Shown here: piece after piece, positions 35,236 to 44,156 of the stretch
Layout: each line of letters begins with the position of its first letter
Numbering within the stretch: position 1 is the stretch's first letter
Source of the DNA: Nakamurella deserti
Lineage (GTDB): Bacteria > Actinomycetota > Actinomycetes > Mycobacteriales > Nakamurellaceae
Length of the DNA stretch: 64,000 nt
Direction: 5' to 3'
NCBI RefSeq assembly: GCF_003260015.1
Contig: NZ_QCXS01000002.1
Location: 2,852,001-2,916,000, forward strand
The notes under the pieces: model-generated
Told to the model about the DNA's origin: nothing
Seen by the model: the letters and a program-made list of their open reading frames with translations, nothing else
Databases searched by the model: none
Position numbers and translations under genes: made by a program

Positions 35236-36360
35236 TCAGGCCGGTTGATCACCGGCGGCGCGGACCGCCGCCCGCACGGCGTCGACCTCGGCCGCACCGT
35301 CGAGGAAGCGGATCGTCGTCCGGTACTCACGGGCGTCGCCGTGCTCGAGCCAGATCATCGATCCGTCCTCGCGGGCGGCGGAGTCGCCGGCGACGTGGTG
35401 CGTCGAGGGCTCCAGGCCGACGGCGTACTGCCCACTGCGCAGGTTCTGCCACTCGAAGAAGCACGGCATCCCGGCGGCGTCCCAGGCGACCTCGACCCCC
35501 AGCGTGCGGTCACCGCGCAGCAGCGCGACCCGGTGCCGACCGTCCGGCCCGGCCACGAGCTCGTGCTCGCTGACCTGTTCGACGAAATGCAGCTGCGGTG
35601 CGGGCATGGTCCGGTAGGAGGTGCCCTGTTCGGCGACGGAGTCCGAGGCCCACAGGTGCCGGCGGATCGGGGCCACGAACTCCGTGCCCTCGTCCACGAT
35701 CGGCCACCCGAAGTTGAAGTGGTACAGGAACATGTGGGGCGTTGGCTCGAAGCCGAGGTTGTCCACCACGTCGTGCAGCCGCAGTTCGCGGCCGTCGATG
35801 TCGACCTCGATGGTCCGGGTGAGGCGCAGGTGTTCGCCGAACGAGGTGGCCTGGACGACCTCGCCCACCACACGCAGCACCCACCGGTCGCCGTCGACCA
35901 CCTCCCTCGCCTCCAGCAGGCGGGCCGGGATCGCGGTCAGCCTCCCGTGCAGGCCGTGGGACACCGTGTCCTTCGGCGGGTAGGCGTACCGGGTGGCGTC
36001 CACCGTCCCACCGAAGAGCGTGTGGTCCAGCCCCCCGGACACCAGCAGCCCGTCCACGGCGCGCAGCCACGACAGGCCGCCCTCGTCGGAGTGTTCGTGC
36101 AGCCCGGGATGACGGAAGCCGTTACCCGACCGCCAGCCGAAGGGCACGCCCCGCAGCCGCGCCGAGCCGAGATCCATGGCCCGGTCGATCAGCACCTCGA
36201 TCTCCAGACCCGACGAGGTGCGCAGGTCGATCGCGCGCACCCCGCGCTGCACCCCGTCGTCCAGGACCACCGAGCGGATCCCGGCGACCGCGGACACGTC
36301 ACCGGTGCGGGCGGCGAGTTCCCGCCGGCTCAGCCGGTTCCCGAAGACCTCGTACGTCAC
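35236..36360 (-). CDS. DUF4432 / aldose-1-epimerase-like protein
   Basis: 374 residues from the GTG at 36360, which overlaps the SDR stop (GTGA); an ATG 12 bases earlier is possible. Beta-rich galactose-mutarotase-like fold: IDRAMDLGSARLRGVPFGW, NGFRHPG, GGLSWLRAVDGLLVSGGLDHT, SHGLHGRLTAIPA with a conserved His pair, and MFLYHFNFGWP. DUF4432 proteins are related to aldose 1-epimerases and accompany sugar-catabolic genes. A mutarotase or ketose-epimerase role on the cluster's sugar is likely but unproven. Confidence 0.85.
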   Translation of the reverse strand: MTYEVFGNRLSRRELAARTGDVSAVAGIRSVVLDDGVQRGVRAIDLRTSSGLEIEVLIDRAMDLGSARLRGVPFGWRSGNGFRHPGLHEHSDEGGLSWLRAVDGLLVSGGLDHTLFGGTVDATRYAYPPKDTVSHGLHGRLTAIPARLLEAREVVDGDRWVLRVVGEVVQATSFGEHLRLTRTIEVDIDGRELRLHDVVDNLGFEPTPHMFLYHFNFGWPIVDEGTEFVAPIRRHLWASDSVAEQGTSYRTMPAPQLHFVEQVSEHELVAGPDGRHRVALLRGDRTLGVEVAWDAAGMPCFFEWQNLRSGQYAVGLEPSTHHVAGDSAAREDGSMIWLEHGDAREYRTTIRFLDGAAEVDAVRAAVRAAGDQPA

Positions 36361-37097
36361 TCCATCACCCATCCACCGTCGACGTTGATCGTCTGGCCGG
36401 TCACGAAGCTCGCGTCCGGCCCGACGAGGAAGCTCACCACGGCGGCCAGTTCGGCGTCGGTACCGCGCCGCTTGATCGCCTGGTGCTCGATGACGTGCGC
36501 GGCGTACTCCGCCGCGTCGCCCTGGATCTCCTCGGCCTTCGTCGGGAACGCGCCCGGGGACACCGCGTTGACGCGGACGCCGAACGGGCCCAGCTCCCGC
36601 GCCAGCGCACGGGTCAGCGCGACCGCGGCGCCCTTGGTCGAGACGTAGCTGGCCAGGTTGGACCAGCCGCCGTGCCAGGTGATGGAGCCGACGTTGACGA
36701 TGGCACCCTCGCGCCGCTGCACCATGCCGCGGGCGGCCACCTGGGCGGCGTGGAAGTACCCGCGCTGGTTGACCGTCACGACGTCGTCGTACTCGGTCAA
36801 CGGGATGTCCAGGAACGGCGTGCTGGGATAGATCGCCGCGTTGTTGATCAGCGCCCCGACCGGGCCGAAATCCCGGTCGGTGGCGGTGATCGCGGACTCG
36901 ATCGACGCGGCGTCGCGCAGATCCACCTCCAGCACGCGCACCGGCACGCCGGCTTCGTCGAGCAGCTGGGCGGTCTCGTCCAACGCCGCACCGCGGCGGC
37001 CGAGCACCGCCACTCCGAAGCCGTCCGCACCCAGTCGCAGCGCGGTGGCGCGGCCGAGCGCACCGCCCGCTCCGGTGACGATCGCCGATCTGTCCAT
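36357..37097 (-). CDS. Short-chain dehydrogenase/reductase
   Basis: 246 residues, classical SDR. NAD(P) site AIVTGAGGALGRATALRL, INNAA near 88, catalytic Ser in VNVGSITWHGG, YVSTK (Tyr and Lys), and the C-terminal FVTGQTINVDGGW. It likely oxidises a sugar or sugar-alcohol hydroxyl, as the DxR-like acidic residue after the second strand is not obvious and the cofactor preference is unclear. It is translationally coupled to the DUF4432 gene and follows the TIM-barrel gene by 31 bases. In the regulon it is a candidate for the first oxidation step. Confidence 0.9.
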   Translation of the reverse strand: MDRSAIVTGAGGALGRATALRLGADGFGVAVLGRRGAALDETAQLLDEAGVPVRVLEVDLRDAASIESAITATDRDFGPVGALINNAAIYPSTPFLDIPLTEYDDVVTVNQRGYFHAAQVAARGMVQRREGAIVNVGSITWHGGWSNLASYVSTKGAAVALTRALARELGPFGVRVNAVSPGAFPTKAEEIQGDAAEYAAHVIEHQAIKRRGTDAELAAVVSFLVGPDASFVTGQTINVDGGWVME

Positions 37098-37128
37098 CCT
37101 CTTCCCTCCGTCGAGCCGGTACCGCAGC

Positions 37129-38043
37129 TCAGATGCTGTAGGCCTTGAGTGTGTCGGTCACGAACTTCTTCGCGCGCGGCACGTCCGATTCGTCGAGGTG
37201 CTCGATGATCAGCGGCACGTTGGGGTTGCGCTCGGACAGCCGCTGGAGGTACAGGTCGTAGTTGAGCGACCCCAGACCGGCAGCGGGCAACTCGATCTCG
37301 CCGACGCCCCGGAAGGTGTGCGACGCCAGGGCGTCGTCGTCGCCGATGTCGGCGTGCTTCTCGCTCTTGTCGTCCCCGGCGCGCTTGACGTCCTTGGCGT
37401 GGGCGATGCGCACCCGGTCGCCGAGGGTGTCGAACACCTCGTTGAGCACGGCGTCCATGTCGTCGATGTTGTTCTCGTCGAAGTAGTTCGTCGGGTCCGA
37501 CACCAGATCCAGTCCAGGACTGCGGATGTCGTTGAAGACCCGGACGGTCTCGCGGACCGAGCCGATGACGTTGTTGACGTAGGTCTCCAGCAGGAACGTC
37601 GCCCCGTGGTCGTAGGCCTCCTGGGCGAGCTCGGCCAGCACGTCCCGGACCTGCTCGTAGGCGTCCTCGGTGCGGTTGTGCGGATCGTGGTCCCACTCGC
37701 TGTCCGGGTTGAAGGTGCCGGACTCGCTGATGACGTAGGCGCTGCCGAAATCACGGGCGTTGCGGATGATCTCCTTCAACCGCTCGACGTTGCTCCGTCG
37801 GTGCTCGAGGTCGGGGTGCACGATGTTGGTGTAGCCGGAGATGGCGCAGACCGGGAGGTCGTGGTCGCGGAAGGTGTCGGCGACCCGCTTGGCCTTCTCC
37901 TTGGTGATCTGGCCCGCCGACAGGTCGACGTCCTTGAAGTGCAGGTCCAGCTGAACGGTGTTGAAGCCGAGGTTGCGGATCGTCTTCGCAGTGGTCTCGA
38001 GGTCGTAGGGGAAGTACCCGCTGAAGATTCCTACCTGGATCAT
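37129..38043 (-). CDS. Sugar phosphate isomerase/epimerase (AP endonuclease-2 fold)
   Basis: 304 residues, TIM barrel of the xylose-isomerase-like family. It opens IQVGIFSGYFPYDLETTAKTIRNLGFNTVQLDLHF; metal-site candidates include the Glu in FLLETYVNN, DLVSDPTNYFDENNID, IAHAKDVKR and the final LIIEHLDESD. Members interconvert ketoses, keto-inositols or sugar acids using a divalent metal. A GTG 12 bases upstream of the chosen ATG overlaps the ribosome site and is less likely. It sits between the Gfo/Idh oxidoreductase and the SDR, implying an oxidise-isomerise-oxidise sequence. Confidence 0.87.
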   Translation of the reverse strand: MIQVGIFSGYFPYDLETTAKTIRNLGFNTVQLDLHFKDVDLSAGQITKEKAKRVADTFRDHDLPVCAISGYTNIVHPDLEHRRSNVERLKEIIRNARDFGSAYVISESGTFNPDSEWDHDPHNRTEDAYEQVRDVLAELAQEAYDHGATFLLETYVNNVIGSVRETVRVFNDIRSPGLDLVSDPTNYFDENNIDDMDAVLNEVFDTLGDRVRIAHAKDVKRAGDDKSEKHADIGDDDALASHTFRGVGEIELPAAGLGSLNYDLYLQRLSERNPNVPLIIEHLDESDVPRAKKFVTDTLKAYSI

Positions 38044-38186
38044 GGGCGTCGTCACTCCTGTGTGAGGGTCGTCGGGGCCGGGCGGTGGTGGTACGGCGGT
38101 GCCGGTTCGGGGTGCTGCGGGTGGGGTGCTGCCGGGGGCGTGCGGTACGGGCGGGATCGACGGTGGTGCGGGCGGGACCGCCCGGC

Positions 38187-39287
38187 TCAGACGGGGAACT
38201 CGCTGAGCGGAACGGGCCGGCGCTCGGCGATGGACCGGTAGCCGGCCTCCACCAGCGCCATGGTCCGTACGTTGTCGGCGACGGACAGTTCGGCCGCGGT
38301 GCCGGTCGCGACCGCGTACTGCACCTGCTCCATCACCCCGACGAAGGCGTGCGGGAACCAGTGGGTGTCCCAGGTGGGGGTGATCCACCGACCGCCGGTG
38401 GTGTCGGCCGAGGCGTAGGCCAACGTCGACGGGGAGCCGTCGGGCCAACCGATGGTGCCCTTGGCGACACCGCGGGTGCCTTCGACGCGCCACGAGATGT
38501 ACTCGTCGGACGGATAGCCGTCCTCCCGCGGACCGCTCCAGACGTCCTCCAGGGACAGCGCGAGCAGGTTGCCCGGGAAGCGCAAGGTGGACACCACGAT
38601 GCCGTCGGTGTGCTCGAATTCGGTGCGGGGGTCCTCCCGCACGACGGTCGAGATCTCGGTCGGCTCGCCGAAGAGGTGACGCAGGGCGTCGAGGTGGTGG
38701 ACGCTCATGTTGGCCAGGGTCAGGCGGTCGTAGGCGGCGAGGAAACCCTGCCAGTGCGGGATGGCGTGCATCTCGATGGACGCGAACACCGGCTCGCCCA
38801 GGTCGCCGCGGTCCAGGAGCTGCTTGAGCACCCGGATCGACTGGTCGAACCGCATGTTCTGGTTGACCGACAGGATGGTGCCGGCCGCCGCCGCCTCGTC
38901 GCGGAGCGCGATCGCCTCGTCGAGGTCCAGGGCCAGCGGCTTCTGGGCCAGCACGGCCTTGATGTGCGGACGGGCCAGCGCCGCCCGGATGAGGGCCGGC
39001 TGCTGGTCGGGAGGGTAGGCGATGTCGAGGATCTCGACGCGCTCGTCGTCCAGCAGGGCGATCGGGTCGTCGTGGACGGTCCCGATCCCGTGCTGTGCGG
39101 CCACCCGGCGGGCGTTGGCCGGCGTCCGGGACGCGATGGCCACCACCGGGAACCCGGCGTGCCGGTAGGCCACCAGATGCTGCTCGGCCATGATCATGCC
39201 GGCACCGAGGCAGCCGATCCCGTGCCCCCGGGCCCGGATCTCGACATCCGGCTCGAACCGCGCGGTGTCGGTCTCGGTAGTGGTCAC
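38187..39287 (-). CDS. Gfo/Idh/MocA family oxidoreductase
   Basis: 366 residues; GTG at 39287 with a near-perfect AAAGGAG upstream. Rossmann fold with GCLGAGMIMAEQH, then VAQ...AQKPLAL, where the family EKP is QKP. The C-terminal alpha/beta domain includes HHLDALRHLFGEP with a likely catalytic His. These enzymes oxidise sugars, inositols or amino sugars with NAD(P). It is divergent from the ABC importer, and its promoter shares the palindromic operator region at 39356-39378. It is probably first in the minus-strand run. Confidence 0.9.
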   Translation of the reverse strand: MTTTETDTARFEPDVEIRARGHGIGCLGAGMIMAEQHLVAYRHAGFPVVAIASRTPANARRVAAQHGIGTVHDDPIALLDDERVEILDIAYPPDQQPALIRAALARPHIKAVLAQKPLALDLDEAIALRDEAAAAGTILSVNQNMRFDQSIRVLKQLLDRGDLGEPVFASIEMHAIPHWQGFLAAYDRLTLANMSVHHLDALRHLFGEPTEISTVVREDPRTEFEHTDGIVVSTLRFPGNLLALSLEDVWSGPREDGYPSDEYISWRVEGTRGVAKGTIGWPDGSPSTLAYASADTTGGRWITPTWDTHWFPHAFVGVMEQVQYAVATGTAAELSVADNVRTMALVEAGYRSIAERRPVPLSEFPV

Positions 39288-39355
39288 GCCAGTCTCCTTT
39301 CGCGTCGTTGCGAGTATCACCGGATCCCTCGTCACCTCGGACCGGTGCAATCTGA

Positions 39356-39378
39356 TAGCGCTACTGGCAGCGCTGCCA
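39356..39378. promoter_or_regulatory. LacI-type operator in the divergent importer/oxidoreductase control region
   Basis: TGGCAGCGCTGCCA (39365-39378) is a perfect palindrome identical to the core at 35183-35196. A shorter palindrome, TAGCGCTA (39356-39363), sits 12 bases to the left centre-to-centre, with the same AGCGCT middle. The pair lies 69-91 bases from each flanking start codon, and the region is AT-richer than its surroundings. One LacI protein could thus control both directions. Confidence 0.75.
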
Positions 39379-39446
39379 AACCTACGCTATCGTCAGCGCC
39401 ACTCGTTCGTCAATGTTCGTCGGAGCTGGGTTTCAAAGGAGAAACT

Positions 39447-40526
39447 GTGCACAGAACACCGCGCGCTACAAGCACTCTCACCGGTCTGACCGCCCTCGTG
39501 TGTATCGCCGCGGTGACCGGCTGCTCGAGCGCACCGGCACCGTCCACCCCCGCCGCCGCCTCCGGATCGGCGGCGGCCGGCAAGTTCGTGATCGGGTTCG
39601 AGCAACCGCTGGGCGGCCAGGCCTGGCGCGAGATGGGCCTGGCGTCGCTGCAGGCGCTCGCCGCCTCCCCCGCCTACAAGGACAAGGTCGAGCTCAAGAT
39701 CGTCCGCACCAACGACAACGATGCCGCCCAGCAGAACGCGGCGATGCAGAACCTCATCGCCGACGGTGTCGACCTCATCCTCTTCGATCCCGCTTCGTCC
39801 AGCGGTGCCGACGCCGCGATCACCCAGGCCGCCGCCCAGGGCATCCCGGTGATCGCCAACGGCGGACCCTACGACGGGGACGACGTCTACATCGTGTCCA
39901 CCGACTGGGCCAACGCCGGCACCATCGGGGCCGACTGGCTGCTGGAGAACCTCGGCGAGAACAAGAACGTCGCGGTGCTCGAGGGACTCGCCGGGGTGCC
40001 GCTGAACGAGGGGTCGATGCCCGGCGTCATCGAGCGGCTGGAGGCCGGGGGCGCCACCGTCGTCGCCCAGGACACCAACGGCTGGAACGAGGCCACCGCA
40101 CAGGAGGCCATGTCCAACATCCTGCGATCCAACCCCGACATCGGTGGCGTGTACTCCTTCCTCACCGGCGGTCAGGGGGTGCCCGAGGCGTTCAGCGCCG
40201 CCGGTCTGCCCTTCGTCCCGGTCGTCGGCGGCTCCGGGTACAACGGCGAGGCCTGCGAACTGGTGGAGAGCGGCCCGAAGGGCCTGTCGGGCGACATGGT
40301 CTTCGGCCAGCCGGCCATCTACGCCAAGGGGCTGGAGCAGGCGGTCAAGCTGCTCGAGGGCGGCACCATCGAGAAGGCCCAGTACTTCCCGCCGCTAGAG
40401 ATCACCAACGACAACGCCGCCGACTACTGCCTGGCGGACAAGCCGGCGAATTTCCAGCTCGGCTACGACTTCCCCGGTCTCGACCTCAGCCTGGACGAGG
40501 TCCTGAAGTACTACTCCGGGTCGTAG
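39447..40526 (+). CDS. Sugar ABC importer substrate-binding lipoprotein
   Basis: 359 residues from a GTG with AAAGGAG upstream. The signal peptide ends in the lipobox AVTGC (Cys near 24), followed by a Ser/Ala/Pro linker. The mature part is a type I periplasmic-binding fold: KFVIGFEQPLGGQAWREMG, DLILFDPASSSGAD, QGIPVIANGGPYDGDD and the LTGGQGVPEAFSAAG turn. It is anchored on the outer face of the membrane and presents a sugar-like ligand to the permeases encoded downstream. It is related to ribose/fructofuranose-type binding proteins; the exact sugar is unknown. Confidence 0.92.
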   Translation: MHRTPRATSTLTGLTALVCIAAVTGCSSAPAPSTPAAASGSAAAGKFVIGFEQPLGGQAWREMGLASLQALAASPAYKDKVELKIVRTNDNDAAQQNAAMQNLIADGVDLILFDPASSSGADAAITQAAAQGIPVIANGGPYDGDDVYIVSTDWANAGTIGADWLLENLGENKNVAVLEGLAGVPLNEGSMPGVIERLEAGGATVVAQDTNGWNEATAQEAMSNILRSNPDIGGVYSFLTGGQGVPEAFSAAGLPFVPVVGGSGYNGEACELVESGPKGLSGDMVFGQPAIYAKGLEQAVKLLEGGTIEKAQYFPPLEITNDNAADYCLADKPANFQLGYDFPGLDLSLDEVLKYYSGS

Positions 40527-40532
40527 GTCCCC

Positions 40533-42086
40533 GTGATCCCATCCCGGGCGGACGTCGCGGCCCCGGCCGCGACGCCCGCGTCATCCACAGGCTCCGCCCC
40601 GATGCTGGTGGCGACCGATCTGGTCAAGAGCTACGGCCCGGTGACCGCGGTCAAGGGCGTCAGCTTCGAGTGCCGGCCCGGCGAGGTCCTCGCCCTCGTC
40701 GGCGAGAACGGCGCCGGCAAGAGCACTGTCGCCAAGATGCTGGCCGGCGCGGTCGCCCCGACCGCGGGGTCGCTGACGGTCGACGGGGCGCCGCTGGCGT
40801 CGGGGAGCGTACGGCTGTCGCGGCAGTCGGGTGTCCGGTGCGCCTTCCAGGAACTGGCCCTGGTACCCGAGTGGACCGTCGCGGAGAACCTCGGCCTCCC
40901 CGACGGCGCGGCCCTGCGCCGGTTCTCCCAGCGGCTCTCCGTGGACGCCGCGGCCGCCCTGCTGGCGGAGCTGGACCTGCCGCACATCGACCCGCGCGCC
41001 ACGGTGGCGACCCTGTCGCTGGCCGACCGGCAGCTGGTCGAGATCGCCAGGGCCCTCGCCGGCCGGCCGCGGCTGCTGATCCTCGACGAGGCGTCGTCGG
41101 CCCTCACCCCTCCGGGGGTCGCGTGGCTGTTCGCCCGCATCCGCGACCTCACGGCGCGCGGCGGCAGCGTCATCTACGTCTCGCACCGGCTCGGCGAGAT
41201 CGCCGAGATCGCCGACCGTGGCACCGTTCTCCGTGACGGCCTGGTGGCCGGTGAATTCGTCCGGGGCGGCTGGACCGAGGACGAGCTCATCTCGATGATG
41301 GCCGGTCGGGAGGCGGAGCGCTTCTTCCCGGCACCACCGGCGCGCACGTCCGACGCCGTCGTACTGTCGGTCGAGGGACTGCGGGCCGACGGTCTGCAGG
41401 GTCTCACGCTCTCGCTCGGCGCCGGGGAGATCCTCGGCGTCGGCGGGCTCCAGGGACACGGCCAGGCCGAGCTGCTGCGGGCCCTGTTCGGTGCGGTACC
41501 CGCCACCGCCGACCGCTGGACGGTCGGCGGGGTCACGATCCGCCGGACGACCCCGATGCGTTCGGTCCGCCTCGGCCTCGGCTACGTCCCGGAGGACCGC
41601 AGGCGGGAGGGCCTCGCCCTGGAGATGAGCGTCGGAGAGAACCTCCTCGCCCCGTGGTTGCGCTGGTGGCAGCTGGGTGGCCGTCCCCGGGAGGCACGCG
41701 AAGGCCGGTGGATCAGCGGTGTGCTGTCCGCGCTCGCCGTCCGCACCCGTGGCCCGCTGGAGCGCTCCGGGGCGCTGTCGGGCGGCAACCAGCAGAAGCT
41801 CGTGTTCGGCCGGTGGCTCGACCGCAGCCGCACCGTCATCCTGCTGCACGACCCCACCCGGGGCATCGACGTCCGGGCGAAGCAGGAGCTGTACAACGCC
41901 ATCGTCGCCCTCGCCGGCCAGGGGGTCGGCGTGCTGTGGTTCTCGACCGAAGTGGAGGAGCTCGTGCACGTGTGTCACCGCGTCGTGGTGCTGTACCAGG
42001 GCGCCGTCGCCGACGAGCTCACCGGGGACCGGCTCACCGCCGACGCCGTCATCGGCGCCGCGGTCGGCGCGAAGGTCGCCCGGTGA
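40533..42086 (+). CDS. Sugar ABC importer ATPase (two nucleotide-binding domains)
   Basis: 517 residues from a GTG six bases after the binding-protein gene; an ATG at 40602 is an alternative start without the Ala/Pro leader. Domain 1: Walker A VGENGAGKS, degenerate signature TLSLADRQLVEIARAL, Walker B LLILDEASSAL. Domain 2: a degenerate first loop GVGGLQGHGQAE, then LGYVPEDRRREGL and the intact signature ALSGGNQQKLVFGRWL. This is the RbsA/MglA/XylG pattern. It energises uptake through the two following permeases and overlaps the first by four bases. Confidence 0.93.
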   Translation: MIPSRADVAAPAATPASSTGSAPMLVATDLVKSYGPVTAVKGVSFECRPGEVLALVGENGAGKSTVAKMLAGAVAPTAGSLTVDGAPLASGSVRLSRQSGVRCAFQELALVPEWTVAENLGLPDGAALRRFSQRLSVDAAAALLAELDLPHIDPRATVATLSLADRQLVEIARALAGRPRLLILDEASSALTPPGVAWLFARIRDLTARGGSVIYVSHRLGEIAEIADRGTVLRDGLVAGEFVRGGWTEDELISMMAGREAERFFPAPPARTSDAVVLSVEGLRADGLQGLTLSLGAGEILGVGGLQGHGQAELLRALFGAVPATADRWTVGGVTIRRTTPMRSVRLGLGYVPEDRRREGLALEMSVGENLLAPWLRWWQLGGRPREAREGRWISGVLSALAVRTRGPLERSGALSGGNQQKLVFGRWLDRSRTVILLHDPTRGIDVRAKQELYNAIVALAGQGVGVLWFSTEVEELVHVCHRVVVLYQGAVADELTGDRLTADAVIGAAVGAKVAR

Positions 42087-43081
42087 GCACCCTGGTCACC
42101 CCGCGGCGGCTGCTCGACCGCAGCGGCGTCGTGCGACTGCGCCGGGAGGGTGCGATCCCGCCCATCGGGGCGTTCCTGCTGTTCCTGCTGGTCTACGTGA
42201 TCATCAATCCGAGCCTGCTGACCCGGTTCCAGCTGCAGACCGCGGTCAACCTGGTCGTGCCGCTGGCGCTGGTCGCACTGGGTCAACTGATCATCGTGCT
42301 GGTCGGCGGGATCGACATCTCCATCGGCGCCACGATGAGCCTGGCCAACGTGGTCTTCGCGTCGCAGACCGAATCGCTGCCGACGGCGGTGGCGATGGTG
42401 CTGGCGCTGCTCGTGGGGCTGGCCTGCGGGGTGTTCAACGGGCTTCTCGTCGCCTACGGCGGGCTGCCGGCCATCGCGGTCACCCTGGCGAGCGCGTTCA
42501 TCTTCGGCTCGCTCGCACGGGAGGTGCTGGACCGGCCCGGTGGCGACATCTCCAAGGAGTTCTACCTGGCCACCTCCGGCGAATTCGTGCCGTTCGTGCC
42601 GATCGCGCTGGTCTGGCTGGCCGTCGTCGCGGTCCTGCTGTGGCTGCTGCTGCAGCGCACCGCCCTCGGGCGTCACATCTACGGGGTCGGGTCGAGCATG
42701 GACAGCGTCCGGGCCGCCGGTCTCGACGACCGGCGCACCACGTTGATCGCCTTCGGGCTGGCCGGGCTCGTGACCGCGATGGGCGCCATCCTGCTGGCCG
42801 GATCCACCCTCACCGGTGATCCCCGCAGCGGCGACTCGTACCTGCTGAGCTCGATCGCCGCGGTGGCGCTCGCCGGCGCGGCCTTCACCGGCGGTCGCGG
42901 CAGCATCATCGGGACCATCCTCGCCGCCTGCACCCTCGGGTTGATCGGCAACCTGCTCTTCTTCGCCGGCGTCAACTCCTACTGGCAGTACGTCATCAGC
43001 GCGCTCATCATCGTGGCCGTCGTCGGCGTTCCCGTGGTGTGGCGGATGCTGTCGTTCCGGATGAAGGGCGGCCGGTCGTGA
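42083..43081 (+). CDS. Sugar ABC importer permease 1
   Basis: 332 residues from a GTG overlapping the ATPase stop. About eight to ten hydrophobic segments follow the RbsC-type pattern (BPD_transp_2): LIIVLVGGIDISIGATMSLAN, here split, AVTLASAFIFGS, and a late SIAAVALAGAAFTGGRGSIIGT. It forms half of a heterodimeric channel with permease 2. A short basic N-terminus precedes the first helix. Its stop overlaps the start of permease 2. Confidence 0.93.
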   Translation: MSTLVTPRRLLDRSGVVRLRREGAIPPIGAFLLFLLVYVIINPSLLTRFQLQTAVNLVVPLALVALGQLIIVLVGGIDISIGATMSLANVVFASQTESLPTAVAMVLALLVGLACGVFNGLLVAYGGLPAIAVTLASAFIFGSLAREVLDRPGGDISKEFYLATSGEFVPFVPIALVWLAVVAVLLWLLLQRTALGRHIYGVGSSMDSVRAAGLDDRRTTLIAFGLAGLVTAMGAILLAGSTLTGDPRSGDSYLLSSIAAVALAGAAFTGGRGSIIGTILAACTLGLIGNLLFFAGVNSYWQYVISALIIVAVVGVPVVWRMLSFRMKGGRS

Positions 43082-44070
43082 CCGCCGTGACCACTGCTGT
43101 CGACGCCGCGCCGGAGACCTCCAGCGGCCGCTCGGTGCTCGCCCGGGTACCGCGCCCGGTGTGGCCGCTGCTCGCCTTCGTGGTGCTGTTCGCCGTGGGC
43201 GGCCTGATCCGGCCCAACCTGGTGTCGGTGGACTCCCTGATCGGCACGGCGACCTTCGCGCTCATCCTGTCGATCGCCTCCTTCGGACAGACCGTCGCGG
43301 TGATCCAGGCCGGCATCGACCTGTCGGTGCCCAACACCATCGGGTTCGCGGCCCTGTCGTTCCTGGCCTGGGTGGGACCGCTCGGCCCGGTCGGCGCCTT
43401 CGTGGCCGCACTGCTGTCCGGCGCGCTCATCGGGCTGGTCAACGGCGTGGTCATCGCCAAGCTCGGGCTGACCCCCATCGTCACCACGATCGCCATGAAC
43501 GGGCTGCTGTTCGGCGCCATCCTGTTGGCGTTCAACTTCTCCGAACTCACCGTGGTGCCCGACTTCGTCATCGGCCTGACATCGGCGAAGGTGGAGATCC
43601 TCGGTGTCCAGATGGCCGCGGTCCTGCCGCTGGGGCTGGCCCTGATGCTCGTGCTGCAGCTCGTGCTGTCGTTCTCGGGCTGGGGTCGCTCGCTCTTCGT
43701 GGTCGGATCGGCCGCCGAGACGGCCCGGCTCGCCGGGTTGAACGTGGACCGCATCCGCATCTCCGGCTACCTGCTCTCGGGCGTCCTCGCCGCCTTCGCG
43801 GGGATCGTCATCGTCGGCTACTACCAGCAGGCGTCGGCCACCATGGGCGCCAACTACCTGCTCTCGTCGGTGGCCGCGGTGGTCGTCGGCGGCGCCTCGA
43901 TCTTCGGTGGCCGCGGGTCCGTGGTGGGCACCGTCGGAGGTGCCCTGGTGCTGGGCCAGGTCTCCACGCTGGTGACCGTGCTCAACCTCGGCGCCAACAT
44001 CCAGCAGCTCATCTACGGGGTGATCATCCTCGTGGTCATCTCGCTGTACGGGCGCCGCAGCACCGCATGA
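43078..44070 (+). CDS. Sugar ABC importer permease 2
   Basis: 330 residues; the GTG overlaps the stop of permease 1. RbsC-like membrane protein with GQTVAVIQAGIDLSVPNTIG, LGLTPIVTTIAMNGLLFG, SGVLAAFAGIVIVGYYQQA and VVVGGASIFGGRGSVVGTVG. It completes a lipoprotein-ATPase-permease-permease set comparable in layout to the E. coli ytfQRT-yjfF importer. The four genes are tightly coupled and are transcribed away from the shared operator region at 39356-39378. Confidence 0.93.
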   Translation: MTAVTTAVDAAPETSSGRSVLARVPRPVWPLLAFVVLFAVGGLIRPNLVSVDSLIGTATFALILSIASFGQTVAVIQAGIDLSVPNTIGFAALSFLAWVGPLGPVGAFVAALLSGALIGLVNGVVIAKLGLTPIVTTIAMNGLLFGAILLAFNFSELTVVPDFVIGLTSAKVEILGVQMAAVLPLGLALMLVLQLVLSFSGWGRSLFVVGSAAETARLAGLNVDRIRISGYLLSGVLAAFAGIVIVGYYQQASATMGANYLLSSVAAVVVGGASIFGGRGSVVGTVGGALVLGQVSTLVTVLNLGANIQQLIYGVIILVVISLYGRRSTA

Positions 44071-44156
44071 CCGGGGCGGTGGCGCGTCGCGGACCCCGCC
44101 GAGGTGACCGGCCCGCGATTCGCCACCCGTCGCCGGGCGGCCGTAACCTGGGGCCG

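Noticed and set aside
39447-44070. Naming the importer xylFGH because xylose genes lie in the window
   Set aside because: It is 26 kb from xylA-xylB, has two permease genes unlike XylFGH, and carries LacI-type rather than XylR-type sites. The substrate stays open.
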